Source: G963662905 sp963676415
GTDB lineage: Bacteria; Bacteroidota; Bacteroidia; Bacteroidales; WRLA01
Length of the DNA stretch: 64,000 nt
Reading direction: 5' to 3'
Assembly: GCA_963676415.1 (NCBI GenBank)
Contig: OY781097.1
Span: forward strand, 2,976,001 to 3,040,000
Below, piece after piece: positions 42,372 to 51,620 of this stretch (position 1 is the stretch's first letter; each line of letters opens with the position of its first letter). The notes beneath the pieces were generated by a model. That model made no database searches, was not told where the DNA came from, and worked only from the letters and a program-made list of their open reading frames with translations. The position numbers were made by a program, and so were the translations under genes.

Positions 42372-45300
42372 ATGGATTTAAAGGAGTTGTTTTCAAAATT
42401 GGATGTCAAGGGGAAAGATGCCTTAATTCAACTGACTGATCCTAAATGGAAGGAAAAAGTAAGCTTCCCTAGCAGGGTAGTTCGTTTGTTGGAAAATGCC
42501 AATAAATGGTCTCCCAAAGCTATTTTTTGTTTCGATAACAAACCGCTTATCCTTTTTTTTGAAAATCCTGAAAATCAAAAAGAACTACATAAAGCAATAT
42601 GGAACTTTAATGAAACCCCTATTGTAATTATATCAGAGAATGAAAAAGTAACGGTTTATAATGGTTTTATTTTAGATAAGAATAAAGAGTTGCTAAAGAG
42701 GATTGGGGGGGATGATGTATTAAGTGACTTTACTTATATCGAGTTGGTTACAGGCAAAACTTTTAAAACTTATGAGAGGGAATTCCATTTTCAGAACAGA
42801 GTAGATTATAAGCTTCTGAAAAATATTGAAGAAACCCAAAACGAACTTCTCAATAAGCATAAATGTGATAGATTGATAGCCAACGCCTTGCTAGGAAAAG
42901 TGATATTTATAAGGTATCTTATTGACCGGAGAGTAAAACTGAATTTTAAAGGGGAGTCAAAGGTTTGGACAAACAACGAATTTTGTGACTTGCTTGATGA
43001 CAGGGAACAAGTTTTTAAATTTTTTGAATATTTAAAAGATCCAAAGAAAGGCTTCAATGGAAATTTATTTCCTATAGATAAAGTCGACTATGATAATATT
43101 CCAGATGGGGTATTTGGTCTTTTAAGGCGATTGCTGGAAGGGGACAATATAAGCAAAAAACAAAAATCACTTTTTTGCTTTTACGATTTTTCAGTACTCC
43201 CTATTGAGTTCATTAGTAATGTTTATGAGCGCTTTATTGGTAAAGAAAATCAGGCAAAGGCAGGAGCTTATTATACGCCAACATTTTTGGTCGATTATAT
43301 TATTAGCCAAACTGTAACAAAGAGGCTAAATGAAAACAAGGAGTTAACTACTTGCAAAGTTTTGGATCCGGCATGTGGTTCGGGAATTTTTTTGGTCGAA
43401 AGCCTTCGTAAGATTATCGAAAAGCATATCTCGGTAAATGGAATGCCTGAAGATTCAAGTGTTTTTAAAGAAACAATCAAACAATTAGCAACAGATAATA
43501 TCTTTGGAATTGATAAAGACGAAAGTGCTGTACAGGTTGCAATATTTTCCATTTATCTTACTCTATTGGATTATCAGGAACCTCCTGATATTGAGACTTT
43601 TCAGTTTCCATTGCTCTTGGGAACTAATTTCTTCATAGATGATTTTTTTGATACAGATGCAGAATATAATGTAGTGCTAAAATCAGTTAGTTTTGACTAT
43701 ATTTTAGGTAATCCTCCATGGTTTCGTGGAAAAGGAGAAAAGGAGACCCCTTTATATGTTGATTACATTATAAGAAGAGCCAAAGAAGAAAAGCAAAAAG
43801 ATAAACCATCTTGTGAGATTGGAGGAAGAGAAATAGCCCAGGCCTTCTTAATCCGGACAAGTGATTTTTCTAATTCGAGTACGCAAAATGCACTGATTGT
43901 TACCAGTAAAACACTATACAACCTTAAAAGTGATAAGTTTAGATCTTATTTCTTGCAAAACTATAGAATTCAAAGGGTTTTTGAATTAGCTCCGGTAAGA
44001 CGTGAGGTTTTTGAAAAGTCAAATAAAAAAGCCATCACTCCTGCATGTGTTTTGTTTTTTGAATTTACAGAAAGTGGCAATACTGATAACAATATTATCG
44101 AGCATATTACATTAAAACCAAGCCGCTTTTTCTCATTGTTCAAAATTTTTTCAATATGTAGAACTGACTTTAAGAAGGTTCAGCAGAAGAAATTAAAGAA
44201 TTTTGATTGGTTGTGGAAAGTATTAGTTTATGGCTCATATCTGGATTTTAATTTTATTCTAAGGTTAAAAGAAGATTTTATCACTATTGATAAATACCTT
44301 AAGTCGTTCGAAATTATACGCAAACAAGGGCTTAAACGAGTTGATGGGGGTAAAAAAATTGATGTCACCGAATTAACTAATTGGGATTTTCTAGATCTAA
44401 CAAAAAAGGAGATTAAGCAAAATTATATATCCAAAACGCATAAACCATGGAAATTTAATGAAGTTGGTTATATTTATAGAGAAAATGGTAAAATCTGCAA
44501 AAAAATGTTTAGTCCGCCCATGCTTCTTGTTAAAGAAACTGTAAATGCAAAATTAGAATCTGTTGCGGCAGTTTCCTCCCAACGTCTATTGTTTACTGAT
44601 AAAATAACATCCATTAAATATAGGAATAATGATGATGTTAGGACATATTACTTACTAGCGGCGTATTTAAATTCTTCATTGTTTGCATACTATGCAATAA
44701 ATACTTCATCTACTGCTGGAATAATGATAGAACAGCAAATAAATGATGAAGAGAGGTTTTCATTCCCATTTGCATATTCAGACATTATTTTAAAAAAAGA
44801 AGAGGATTTGAGATTGCTAATGGATTCATTTGCTACTAATACAATGGCGGATAATGAAACTATAATAGATATTGCGGAGAAGAAGAAAGGCTTAGATAAG
44901 AGTATTTGTGATGTGTTTGGTTTAACTGAAGTTGAGCGAGAATTGTATCAATACGCGATTGATGTTACAATCCCAATTCAGATGAAATCTAAAAAGCATA
45001 GAGAGTATCTGATTAACTTTGCGCCTGTTGATATTGACCACCCGGTGCTCAAAGACTATGCCCAACTTTATATCAATCGCTTTGCTTCTAGTTTAAGCAG
45101 AAATGGCAAAAAGTTTTTTGTTGAAATATGGCATAGCGATCAGCTTATAGGTATGCTTTTCAAATTGATAGATGAATCAGAATATGACCAGGAAATTAAA
45201 TTTCAGTGCAAACAAAACAACAGAGGAATTGTCAATTTCATTATAAAGGCAGGAACACAAAAAATAACCGAACAGTTATTTATTCAAAAAGACGTTCGTG

Positions 45301-45428
45301 GTTTTGATAGAGACCTGTTTTATATATTTAAACCAAATGAAAAAAGGCTGTGGCATAAAGCAATAGGTTATTTGGATGTTGATGAATTTGCAGATGCAAT
45401 GTTAAAAGTTGGGAGGGGTGCTAAATGA
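42372..45428 (+). CDS. N6-adenine DNA methyltransferase, large restriction-modification protein
   Basis: Protein of 1018 aa; I chose ATG 42372 because a rare strong Shine-Dalgarno (AGGAGG) lies 8 nt upstream, against an ATG at 42330. The methyltransferase core has AGAYYTPTFLVDYI ahead of motif I DPACGSG (residues 332-338, AdoMet binding) and motif IV NPPW (447-450, adenine pocket). The N-terminal 300 residues lack a visible PD-(D/E)xK nuclease, and the C-terminal 400 residues are probably the target-recognition part with an Eco57I/TaqI-like layout. The overlapping next gene encodes the nuclease. The AT-rich composition differs from its neighbours and suggests horizontal acquisition. Confidence 0.85.
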   Translation: MDLKELFSKLDVKGKDALIQLTDPKWKEKVSFPSRVVRLLENANKWSPKAIFCFDNKPLILFFENPENQKELHKAIWNFNETPIVIISENEKVTVYNGFILDKNKELLKRIGGDDVLSDFTYIELVTGKTFKTYEREFHFQNRVDYKLLKNIEETQNELLNKHKCDRLIANALLGKVIFIRYLIDRRVKLNFKGESKVWTNNEFCDLLDDREQVFKFFEYLKDPKKGFNGNLFPIDKVDYDNIPDGVFGLLRRLLEGDNISKKQKSLFCFYDFSVLPIEFISNVYERFIGKENQAKAGAYYTPTFLVDYIISQTVTKRLNENKELTTCKVLDPACGSGIFLVESLRKIIEKHISVNGMPEDSSVFKETIKQLATDNIFGIDKDESAVQVAIFSIYLTLLDYQEPPDIETFQFPLLLGTNFFIDDFFDTDAEYNVVLKSVSFDYILGNPPWFRGKGEKETPLYVDYIIRRAKEEKQKDKPSCEIGGREIAQAFLIRTSDFSNSSTQNALIVTSKTLYNLKSDKFRSYFLQNYRIQRVFELAPVRREVFEKSNKKAITPACVLFFEFTESGNTDNNIIEHITLKPSRFFSLFKIFSICRTDFKKVQQKKLKNFDWLWKVLVYGSYLDFNFILRLKEDFITIDKYLKSFEIIRKQGLKRVDGGKKIDVTELTNWDFLDLTKKEIKQNYISKTHKPWKFNEVGYIYRENGKICKKMFSPPMLLVKETVNAKLESVAAVSSQRLLFTDKITSIKYRNNDDVRTYYLLAAYLNSSLFAYYAINTSSTAGIMIEQQINDEERFSFPFAYSDIILKKEEDLRLLMDSFATNTMADNETIIDIAEKKKGLDKSICDVFGLTEVERELYQYAIDVTIPIQMKSKKHREYLINFAPVDIDHPVLKDYAQLYINRFASSLSRNGKKFFVEIWHSDQLIGMLFKLIDESEYDQEIKFQCKQNNRGIVNFIIKAGTQKITEQLFIQKDVRGFDRDLFYIFKPNEKRLWHKAIGYLDVDEFADAMLKVGRGAK

Positions 45429-46120
45429 TACCGAAAGAGTTGAATGCCTCCATTTATCAGTATAGCTCTACTTTTTATGACGCTGAGTTTGAAGATATTT
45501 TGCGTGGCATTGTTCAATGCTATTCATTTATGATTCAAGATAATATTCAATTGCTAAATGATGAGAATGATATTCGTAATAAGTTGGTACATAGTTATTT
45601 GAATCTAAATTCCGTTAGAAGAAAGGCGAAATTAACCAACTATCTGTTTGACCCAGAAGTTCCAGAAAGAACTGGGAGGAGCGATATAAAAATTCAAACT
45701 AAACAGACTTTTCAAGACACAAGTGCGTATTATATAATTGAATGCAAAAGGCTCAATAATCAAAACTTAGAAGGTTCAAGAGGCCTTAATGCAGAATATG
45801 TTAAAAATGGAATTTGTCGGTTTGTGTCAGAATATTATACCTCATATTTCGGAACAAATGGTATGATCGGTTTTATTGTTGATGATCTTGATGTGATACA
45901 GAATATAGATCATATTAATAATTTATTGCTGAGGAATTTTACGAACGATAGGGGTGTAGAAGTAAATGCACGTATAAGTCAGGAAATGAGACCGATTCTA
46001 TTGGAAGAAGGTTTCAAATACAGTTATTTATCCAAACATCAAGTTGGTGTGCAGAAAAAAATATTTTTATACCATTTGATGCTTGATTTTTCTGACAAGT
46101 TAAGTGAAAATGAGGTTTGA
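45425..46120 (+). CDS. PD-(D/E)xK nuclease-like partner of the methyltransferase
   Basis: Protein of 231 aa whose ATG overlaps the methyltransferase stop (ATGA), so translation is coupled. It has a restriction-nuclease core: Asp87 in RTGRSDIKI and, after one strand and turn, Glu106-Cys-Lys108 in YYIIECKRL. The N-terminal 75 residues are helical (AEFEDILRGIVQCYSFM) and the end has VGVQKKIFLYHLMLDF. I infer the cutting subunit of a two-gene restriction-modification system. I do not recognise the exact family. Confidence 0.7.
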   Translation: MIPKELNASIYQYSSTFYDAEFEDILRGIVQCYSFMIQDNIQLLNDENDIRNKLVHSYLNLNSVRRKAKLTNYLFDPEVPERTGRSDIKIQTKQTFQDTSAYYIIECKRLNNQNLEGSRGLNAEYVKNGICRFVSEYYTSYFGTNGMIGFIVDDLDVIQNIDHINNLLLRNFTNDRGVEVNARISQEMRPILLEEGFKYSYLSKHQVGVQKKIFLYHLMLDFSDKLSENEV

Positions 46121-46402
46121 GTAGTTTTTAAGTGTAAAAGAATATGAGAGCATTTAATTTCCGGTTTTCCAATCACCCCAAGCAATTCAAAGATTATACT
46201 TCATTATTGAATATCAGGCCATAGCAACAGAAAACACACCCCAAGCAAATGAAGAGCGGGTGCAAGTAATAGAGGAATGGCCAAAAGCAAAGCAGATAAA
46301 ACCACAAGCAATACAAAACGGATCGTAAGCAAAACAAAAAGAGTGAAAAGCAGATCAGGCAGTTAAAGCTGCCAAATTTAATGAACCAATAAATTTATAA
46401 TT

Positions 46403-47062
46403 ATGGCAACACGTCCCATGATATCAGAAGCTCAAAGCCTTGAGCAGTACCGCATTGCCCTGGACAATGCGCAGAACCAGGCACAGATTGCAGCCATTCT
46501 TGCCGAATTTGGCTATGACGCCGAAACAATCAACGAAGGCAAAACACTATGGCAAAATGCCAGTGATGCCTACACCCTCAACAAAACTGAAGATGTAGAG
46601 ACCAGTCAGGCTTATGCCGCATTTGCATCCAAAAAGGAAGAGTTGGAAAATAAATACAGGATGCACCGCAAAAAAGCCAAAATCATTTTTCGCAACGATG
46701 TCCTTATACTCGAACAACTGGGTATAAAAGGAAGCATTCCACAGGCATACCTGCGTTGGCTCGAAGTATTGAAGAAATTTTATGCTAGCGCATTGGCCAA
46801 TGAGAACATCCAAACTAAATTGCTCCGCCTCAAGCTTAACACAGATGAATTGCTGGCTAGCAACAACCTTATTTCAGAGCTGGAAGCCGCCCGTGGAGAA
46901 TACCTGCGCGAAAAAGGGGAGAGCCAAGACGCTACCAAAGCCAAAGATCAGGCTTTGGCCATCCTCGACGATTGGATGAGCGATTTCTATGCCGTAGCAA
47001 AAATCGCCCTCGAAGACAACATCCAGCTAATGGAATCCCTCGGCAAAATGGTAAGAAGCTAA
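46403..47062 (+). CDS. Helical protein of unknown function
   Basis: Protein of 219 aa without signal peptide or membrane helix, nearly all helix by composition: long runs of Ala, Glu, Lys, Leu (AQIAAILAEFGYDAETINEGK, ELENKYRMHRKKAKIIF, ASNNLISELEAARGEYLREK). Such soluble four-helix-like proteins without assigned role are common in Bacteroidota. It lies alone in front of an inverted repeat. Confidence 0.6.
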   Translation: MATRPMISEAQSLEQYRIALDNAQNQAQIAAILAEFGYDAETINEGKTLWQNASDAYTLNKTEDVETSQAYAAFASKKEELENKYRMHRKKAKIIFRNDVLILEQLGIKGSIPQAYLRWLEVLKKFYASALANENIQTKLLRLKLNTDELLASNNLISELEAARGEYLREKGESQDATKAKDQALAILDDWMSDFYAVAKIALEDNIQLMESLGKMVRS

Positions 47063-47082
47063 GGTAAACTGTCTTTCTTTTT

Positions 47083-47156
47083 AATCTGCCCTTTTCGGGA
47101 TACTCTCCCATCTCAGGCCTTAACGGCCCAAAACCATCACCCTGAAAGGGCAGATT
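47083..47156. terminator. Long inverted repeat between convergent genes
   Basis: Arms 47083-47099 and 47140-47156 (AATCTGCCCTTT..GGG) pair almost perfectly with a 40-nt loop that holds a second small stem around AGGCCTTAACGGCC. It lies between the helical protein and the SiaC gene; no strong T-run, so terminator function is likely but not sure. Confidence 0.55.
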
Positions 47157-47172
47157 ATGCATGCTCCAGTTC

Positions 47173-47556
47173 CTATTCCTCCATAAACCTAAACGAAAAA
47201 CTTACCAACTCCTCCAGGTCTTCGCCATCTTCCATGATATCTTCGTCATCGGCTCCATAATACCAGCGTACTTCAATATCGCGGCCGTCTTTATAATATT
47301 TATCCAGTTTTTTCAGGTATTCCATCACCCAATGGTAGCTTTCGTCCGACATGCCTTTAATCCTAAAATCCATCCGGAAGTTTTTGTTTCGACCTTTGAA
47401 ATACTCAATTATCCATTGGTAAAGCTCATTGTAGGTCTCATAGCTGTTATCCGGATACAACATGCCTGCCAGTAAAACATAACCCGTGCTGCTGTTGGCC
47501 AGGATTTCCGGTGTTTTCTTTGTCGGGCTGATCTTGATGTCTTGTAATTTGTTCAT
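47173..47556 (-). CDS. SiaC-family (DUF1987) regulatory phosphoprotein
   Basis: Protein of 127 aa. It has the SiaC pattern: ISPTKKTPEILANSSTG at the start, a GMLYPDNSYETYNELYQWI helix start, and VRWYYGADDEDIMEDGEDL near the end. SiaC-like proteins are phosphorylated on a Ser/Thr by a SiaB-type kinase and dephosphorylated by a PP2C/SpoIIE phosphatase (SiaA) to control diguanylate cyclases or other targets. The phospho-site is probably within GMSDESYHW. No kinase gene adjoins. A SpoIIE-type phosphatase is encoded 7 kb downstream on the same strand, a possible but unproven partner. Confidence 0.78.
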   Translation of the reverse strand: MNKLQDIKISPTKKTPEILANSSTGYVLLAGMLYPDNSYETYNELYQWIIEYFKGRNKNFRMDFRIKGMSDESYHWVMEYLKKLDKYYKDGRDIEVRWYYGADDEDIMEDGEDLEELVSFSFRFMEE

Positions 47557-47744
47557 TTTGCTTCTTTTTTGGGCGCATCATAGTTTTTCAATCTGTGTTG
47601 AGCAGTTCGGGATAGGGGAGGCAGTATCTTTTTTTCGGGGTCAGGATGATTGAGGTGCAAGATGATGCCTTGGTTCTGCAGTTACGAAGGTACGCAATAT
47701 TTATTTTGCCTGGTATTTTTGATTTGATATTATCAAATAAAGCC

Positions 47745-47774
47745 TTTGTCCTTTCCGAAAAGGAATTACTTTTG
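47745..47774 (+). promoter_or_regulatory. Promoter of the YitT-family gene
   Basis: TTTG (47745-47748), 18 nt, then TACTTTTG (47767-47774), start near 47781. It shows that the ATG at 47746 is not used and that the one at 47812 is. Confidence 0.7.
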
Positions 47775-47811
47775 TGGCCGCATTTTAGAAATTGTAAAAC
47801 ATCAACATATT

Positions 47812-48705
47812 ATGAGCTTTGTTACCAAAGAAAAATTGTTTAGCAAGGATTGGTTTATTGCCTATGCTTATTTGCTGATCGGTAGTTTTATTTTGTCCAT
47901 AGGCATTGTGCTGTTTGTGAACCCTTATAAACTTGCACCCGGAGGGACTTATGGTGTATCTATAGTACTGCATAACCTTTTTGGCTGGAAGATCGGTCTT
48001 ACGGCTCTGGCTATGGATATTCCGCTGCTGCTGATTGGAACAGCTGTTTTGGGTCCGCGATTTGGCGTAAAAACCATTGTCAGTACCTTCGCTATTGCCG
48101 GCTTTACCTATATGCTGGAAACGTATTGGTGGGGCTATGACCCTCTGATTATCGGCGATCCGTTGCTATCAACCATTTTTGGGGGTGTGATTTATGGCGT
48201 GGCATTAGGGTTGATATTCAAATCACGGGCTACCTCGGGCGGATCGGATATCATCGCGATGATCGCTTCGAAATATATGCCGCGCATCAGCCTAGGGCAA
48301 ATGGTGATGATTGTTGACAGCATAATCGTACTCCTTACCCTGGTGGCTTTTAATGACTGGAAGCTGCCTTTCTATTCGTGGATTTTAATTTTTATCGAAG
48401 GAAAAGTAATCGATTTAATTGTAAGCGGAACCAGCGTAAACAAAACCGTGATGATCATCTCCGAACAATATGAATTGATTGCTACGAAAATAAGGAATGA
48501 TATTAACCGGGGCGCCACTATTTTTACCGGTGAAGGTGCTTATAAAGGCAGTGAACGCAAAATGATTTATTCCGTAATGAGCCGTCGCGAGGTGGAAATA
48601 TTGCGCGCTTTTATTAAAGATGTTGATCAAAAAGCCTTTGTGAATATCTCCGATGCTCATGATGTTATGGGCAAGGGCTTCCGTCCGGTAAAAGAAGAGG
48701 AGTAA
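47812..48705 (+). CDS. YitT family membrane protein (DUF161/DUF2179)
   Basis: Protein of 297 aa with five or six membrane helices (first at about residues 15-35, IAYAYLLIGSFILSIGIVLFV) and a cytosolic C-terminal DUF2179 domain (TSVNKTVMIISEQYELIATKI...GATIFTGEGAYKGSERKMI). APGGTYGVSIVLH and SRATSGGSDIIA are typical YitT loops. The family is widespread with no agreed substrate. The start follows a clear promoter by about 30 nt; a terminator stands between it and the next gene. Confidence 0.88.
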   Translation: MSFVTKEKLFSKDWFIAYAYLLIGSFILSIGIVLFVNPYKLAPGGTYGVSIVLHNLFGWKIGLTALAMDIPLLLIGTAVLGPRFGVKTIVSTFAIAGFTYMLETYWWGYDPLIIGDPLLSTIFGGVIYGVALGLIFKSRATSGGSDIIAMIASKYMPRISLGQMVMIVDSIIVLLTLVAFNDWKLPFYSWILIFIEGKVIDLIVSGTSVNKTVMIISEQYELIATKIRNDINRGATIFTGEGAYKGSERKMIYSVMSRREVEILRAFIKDVDQKAFVNISDAHDVMGKGFRPVKEEE

Positions 48706-48790
48706 TTTATCGGTCAAACATTTTGGAGAAAATTCTCAGTTCAGCCGACAAAAAGGCAATTTGTATTGTCTTTATCAGGAATTGATTTTG

Positions 48791-48827
48791 AAAACGGGAA
48801 AAGATTCTATTTTTCCGTTTTTTTTTA
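48791..48827 (+). terminator. Terminator behind the YitT-family gene
   Basis: Stem AAAACGGGAAAA/TTTTCCGTTTT with one bulge, followed by a long T-run. Confidence 0.75.
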
Positions 48828-48845
48828 TAATAACTGACTTGCTTT

Positions 48846-49394
48846 ATGAAACTTAAAAAACTGTTCCTGATTTTATTCGTAATATTTCTGGCATCATGCC
48901 ACCAAACAGAAGATAAAGAGAAAATGGTTTCTGTTTCGGCAGATACGCTTATTGACGATATTGGCCAATACAACAATAAAGTTGTTGAAACGGAAGGTTT
49001 GGCGGTGCATATTTGTGGGGTAAAAAAGAAAAAACTGAAGCTAAAAACGGATAAAAAACAAATTATTAAAGTGGTGTATAAAGACTCATGCAAATCCTTT
49101 GATAAGAATCTGGCCTATAAGTTCATTAAGGTAGTTGGGCGGGCAAAAGAAAGCAGGATTTCCAAAGCGCTGATCGACAGCATGGAAAAAGAAGGTAGGT
49201 TGCTTTGCCATATCGACCATACGCCTTGCATGGATTCGGCATGGGTTGAGGGCAAAATAAAAGCCGGAATAGCAGACAGTATGGCACTGGAAGATATTGC
49301 AAAATTGAGGAAGGTTATGCTGGATACGGGGAAAGATTATGTGTCGCTGGTAACAATTTATGCAGATACAGTAAGAGCACTTCCCAAAAAATAA
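48846..49394 (+). CDS. Lipoprotein of unknown function, possibly OB-fold
   Basis: Protein of 182 aa with lipoprotein signal (VIFLASC, Cys about 18). After it, YNNKVVETEGLAVHICGVKKKKLKLKT resembles the strand pattern of OB-fold or DUF4920-type proteins, with cysteines at CGV, SCKSF, LLCHI and TPCMD that might bind a metal (CHIDHTPC). Function unknown. It ends at a bidirectional terminator. Confidence 0.6.
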   Translation: MKLKKLFLILFVIFLASCHQTEDKEKMVSVSADTLIDDIGQYNNKVVETEGLAVHICGVKKKKLKLKTDKKQIIKVVYKDSCKSFDKNLAYKFIKVVGRAKESRISKALIDSMEKEGRLLCHIDHTPCMDSAWVEGKIKAGIADSMALEDIAKLRKVMLDTGKDYVSLVTIYADTVRALPKK

Positions 49395-49396
49395 TA

Positions 49397-49433
49397 AAAA
49401 AAGCCGCGAACCTTAAGGCTCAGCGGCTTTTTG
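49397..49433. terminator. Bidirectional terminator between lipoprotein and amt
   Basis: Perfect 10-bp stem AAAAAGCCGC/GCGGCTTTTT with a 15-nt loop; serves both convergent genes. Confidence 0.9.
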
Positions 49434-49453
49434 CGATAAACGGAAAAATATTT

Positions 49454-50668
49454 TTATAAAGCGCCTTCGTCATAAGCCTGCTCACCGTGCAGTGCCATGT
49501 CAAGACCGCTGTCTTCCTGTTCTTCGGTTACTTTTACAGGAGTGATAAAATTAATTGCAGCCAGCATCAGATATGTGAAAATAAATGCGTAGGCTGAGCC
49601 AATTACAACGGCAACAATTTCTTTAAAGAAGAAAGCCGAATCGCCTTCGATGAGCCCAGACTGGCCATTAACCGCAGCAGAGGCAAAAACACCCAGTGCA
49701 ATAGTGCCGGTTACACCGCCCATGCCGTGCACACCCCAAACATCCAAAGCATCATCCCAGCCAAGTTTGTTTTTGTAATGTACGGCAATGTAGCAAATTA
49801 CACCTGCTAAGATACCGATGATCATGGCTGCCCAAAGTGGAACAAAGCCTGCGGCAGGGGTAATGGTGGCAAGACCTGCCACAGCACCTGTCAGGAGCCC
49901 GATAAATTTCGGTTTGCCTGTGTGTGTCCACTCGATGATTAACCAGGTGATTGCTGCAAAAGAGGCAGCAACATCTGTATTCAGGAAAGCAAGGGTGGTG
50001 ATGGAATCCACATCCAGCTCACTACCCGCGTTGAAACCATACCAACCAAACCATAAAAGGCCTGTACCAATGGCAACGAGTGGAATGCTGTTTGGAGGTG
50101 ACTGATGATCGCGGCGACGACCAACATAAAGCACAGAAGCAAGTGCGGCAAATCCGGCCGTAGCATGTACCACAACACCACCTGCGAAATCAAGCACGCC
50201 CCATTCAGCCAGGATTCCGCCACCCCAGATCATATGAACAAATGGATAGTAAACAAATAATTGCCACAATACCAGGAATATCAGATAAGATTTAAAACTT
50301 ACACGGTTTACAAAGGCGCCGGTAATCAGCGCAGGAGTAATAATGGCAAACATCATTTGATAAGCTACGAAAATATAGGTCGGGTATTTCCCGTCCGCGC
50401 CGCTGAAAGCTTCATCAAAAGGAATACCATTAAGGAAAGCATGGCTGAGGTTACCTATAATCCCGCCTTCTCCACCACTGAAGCAAAGCGAATAACCAAT
50501 GGTAATCCACATTATTGTTGTAATACCCAGCGATACAAATGTTTGCATCATAATGCCCAGAATATTGCGCTTGCCGGCTAAGCCTCCATAGAAGAGTGCC
50601 AGACCCGGAGTCATAAGCATCACCAAACTGGTGCAAAGAATCATAAAAGCAGTTGTTCCTTCAAACAT
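49454..50668 (-). CDS. amt: Ammonium transporter Amt
   Basis: Inner-membrane ammonium channel of 404 aa with 11 helices. Visible signatures are TPGLALFYGGL in helix 1, DFAGGVVVHATAGFAALAS (the family signature DFAGGxxVHxxxG with the first pore His), and DVWGVHGMGGVTGT (second pore His). No PII (glnK) gene follows; in this phylum the usual neighbour is the TorF-type porin located 28 nt upstream in the same operon. Confidence 0.95.
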   Translation of the reverse strand: MFEGTTAFMILCTSLVMLMTPGLALFYGGLAGKRNILGIMMQTFVSLGITTIMWITIGYSLCFSGGEGGIIGNLSHAFLNGIPFDEAFSGADGKYPTYIFVAYQMMFAIITPALITGAFVNRVSFKSYLIFLVLWQLFVYYPFVHMIWGGGILAEWGVLDFAGGVVVHATAGFAALASVLYVGRRRDHQSPPNSIPLVAIGTGLLWFGWYGFNAGSELDVDSITTLAFLNTDVAASFAAITWLIIEWTHTGKPKFIGLLTGAVAGLATITPAAGFVPLWAAMIIGILAGVICYIAVHYKNKLGWDDALDVWGVHGMGGVTGTIALGVFASAAVNGQSGLIEGDSAFFFKEIVAVVIGSAYAFIFTYLMLAAINFITPVKVTEEQEDSGLDMALHGEQAYDEGAL

Positions 50669-50696
50669 AACTTAATATTTTAATAGTGATAATTGG

Positions 50697-51500
50697 TTAA
50701 AGAGAGAATCCGAAAACAAAGTAGATTTTTTCATCCATAGGATTGGTAATCAGGGAAGCCTGAACCGGCAGTGAGAATTTGTCGGTAATGGCAATTTCTT
50801 TGGAAGCTGTGAGCCCAAGGTTTACTACGCCCATATATTTTCCGTAAAATCCGCTTTCGCCTTCATATCCGGTTTCGGTATCGGCCTTTTTTGGTGCCAA
50901 TACATTAAAGCCCATGAACATGTCAAGGTTTACATCATTTACGGCAGTGGAATAGCCCAATTCTGCATAAGTAGAATATTGGATGCCGTCTTTTTGGTTG
51001 AATTCCGGGCTGTTTGGATCATCGTTGATGCGGCTGGCATCAGCACCATAGAAATTAACGGCGAGTAAAAGGCTCAGCGGTACTTTATCAGTACCATTAA
51101 AGCTTAAAGCTCCTTCAAATACGTGCCCGGTTTTGTCTTTGTTATATTCAAAATAGTTGTAATTGCCCCCTTCGGTTGGAAAGAAATAATCGGTTACCGT
51201 AGCAGTAAGGAGGTCGTTGGCAAATGTGTAGGAGATGTAGAGGTCAACTTCCTGTCCGGTGTTTGCTCCGGCAGTGGAAAAAGCGCCCCAGGCACCGATT
51301 TCCAGGTTTCCGCAGTTCATGCTAAGCGCCGGTTGAATACTGGGTGCGTTGCCTCCGAATTGAGCCCCGCGCCAAATATAGCGGCTCATGAAATCCGCAC
51401 TGGCATTGAAATTAACTTTTGAGGTATTTTCCTGTGCATGCAATAAAGGTGCAAGGCCAAGGATGAATACAAGAATGAGTAGTGGTTTAAATTTTTGCAT
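50697..51500 (-). CDS. TorF family putative porin, outer membrane
   Basis: Protein of 267 aa with signal peptide (ends LLHAQEN, about residue 23) and a barrel of alternating strands. FMSRYIWRGAQFG at the start of the mature part and DLYISYT are the TorF pattern, and it ends in a strand (IYFVFGFSL). TorF-type porins are regularly paired with ammonium transporters in Bacteroidota, as here. The pair probably brings ammonium or a related solute across both membranes. Confidence 0.85.
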   Translation of the reverse strand: MQKFKPLLILVFILGLAPLLHAQENTSKVNFNASADFMSRYIWRGAQFGGNAPSIQPALSMNCGNLEIGAWGAFSTAGANTGQEVDLYISYTFANDLLTATVTDYFFPTEGGNYNYFEYNKDKTGHVFEGALSFNGTDKVPLSLLLAVNFYGADASRINDDPNSPEFNQKDGIQYSTYAELGYSTAVNDVNLDMFMGFNVLAPKKADTETGYEGESGFYGKYMGVVNLGLTASKEIAITDKFSLPVQASLITNPMDEKIYFVFGFSL

Positions 51501-51525
51501 AGCTTGTGCATTTTGGTTATGCTCG

Positions 51526-51556
51526 CAAAACTATGCTATGCCTTAATGCCGCGAAA
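51526..51556 (-). promoter_or_regulatory. Promoter of the torF-amt operon
   Basis: On the minus strand TTTC (51553-51556), 19 nt, TAGTTTTG (51526-51533); start near 51519, about 20 nt before the ATG. Confidence 0.65.
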
Positions 51557-51620
51557 TCGGCTAAACGGCCTAATTTTTCTAGGAAATCCGGTGATACGGT
51601 TTAGGTAATTTACCTATGCC

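Noticed and set aside
46121..46402. Remnant gene between the nuclease and the helical protein
   Set aside because: A short frame at 46144 ends after 26 codons and the rest is A/C-rich without open frame; no similarity recognised.
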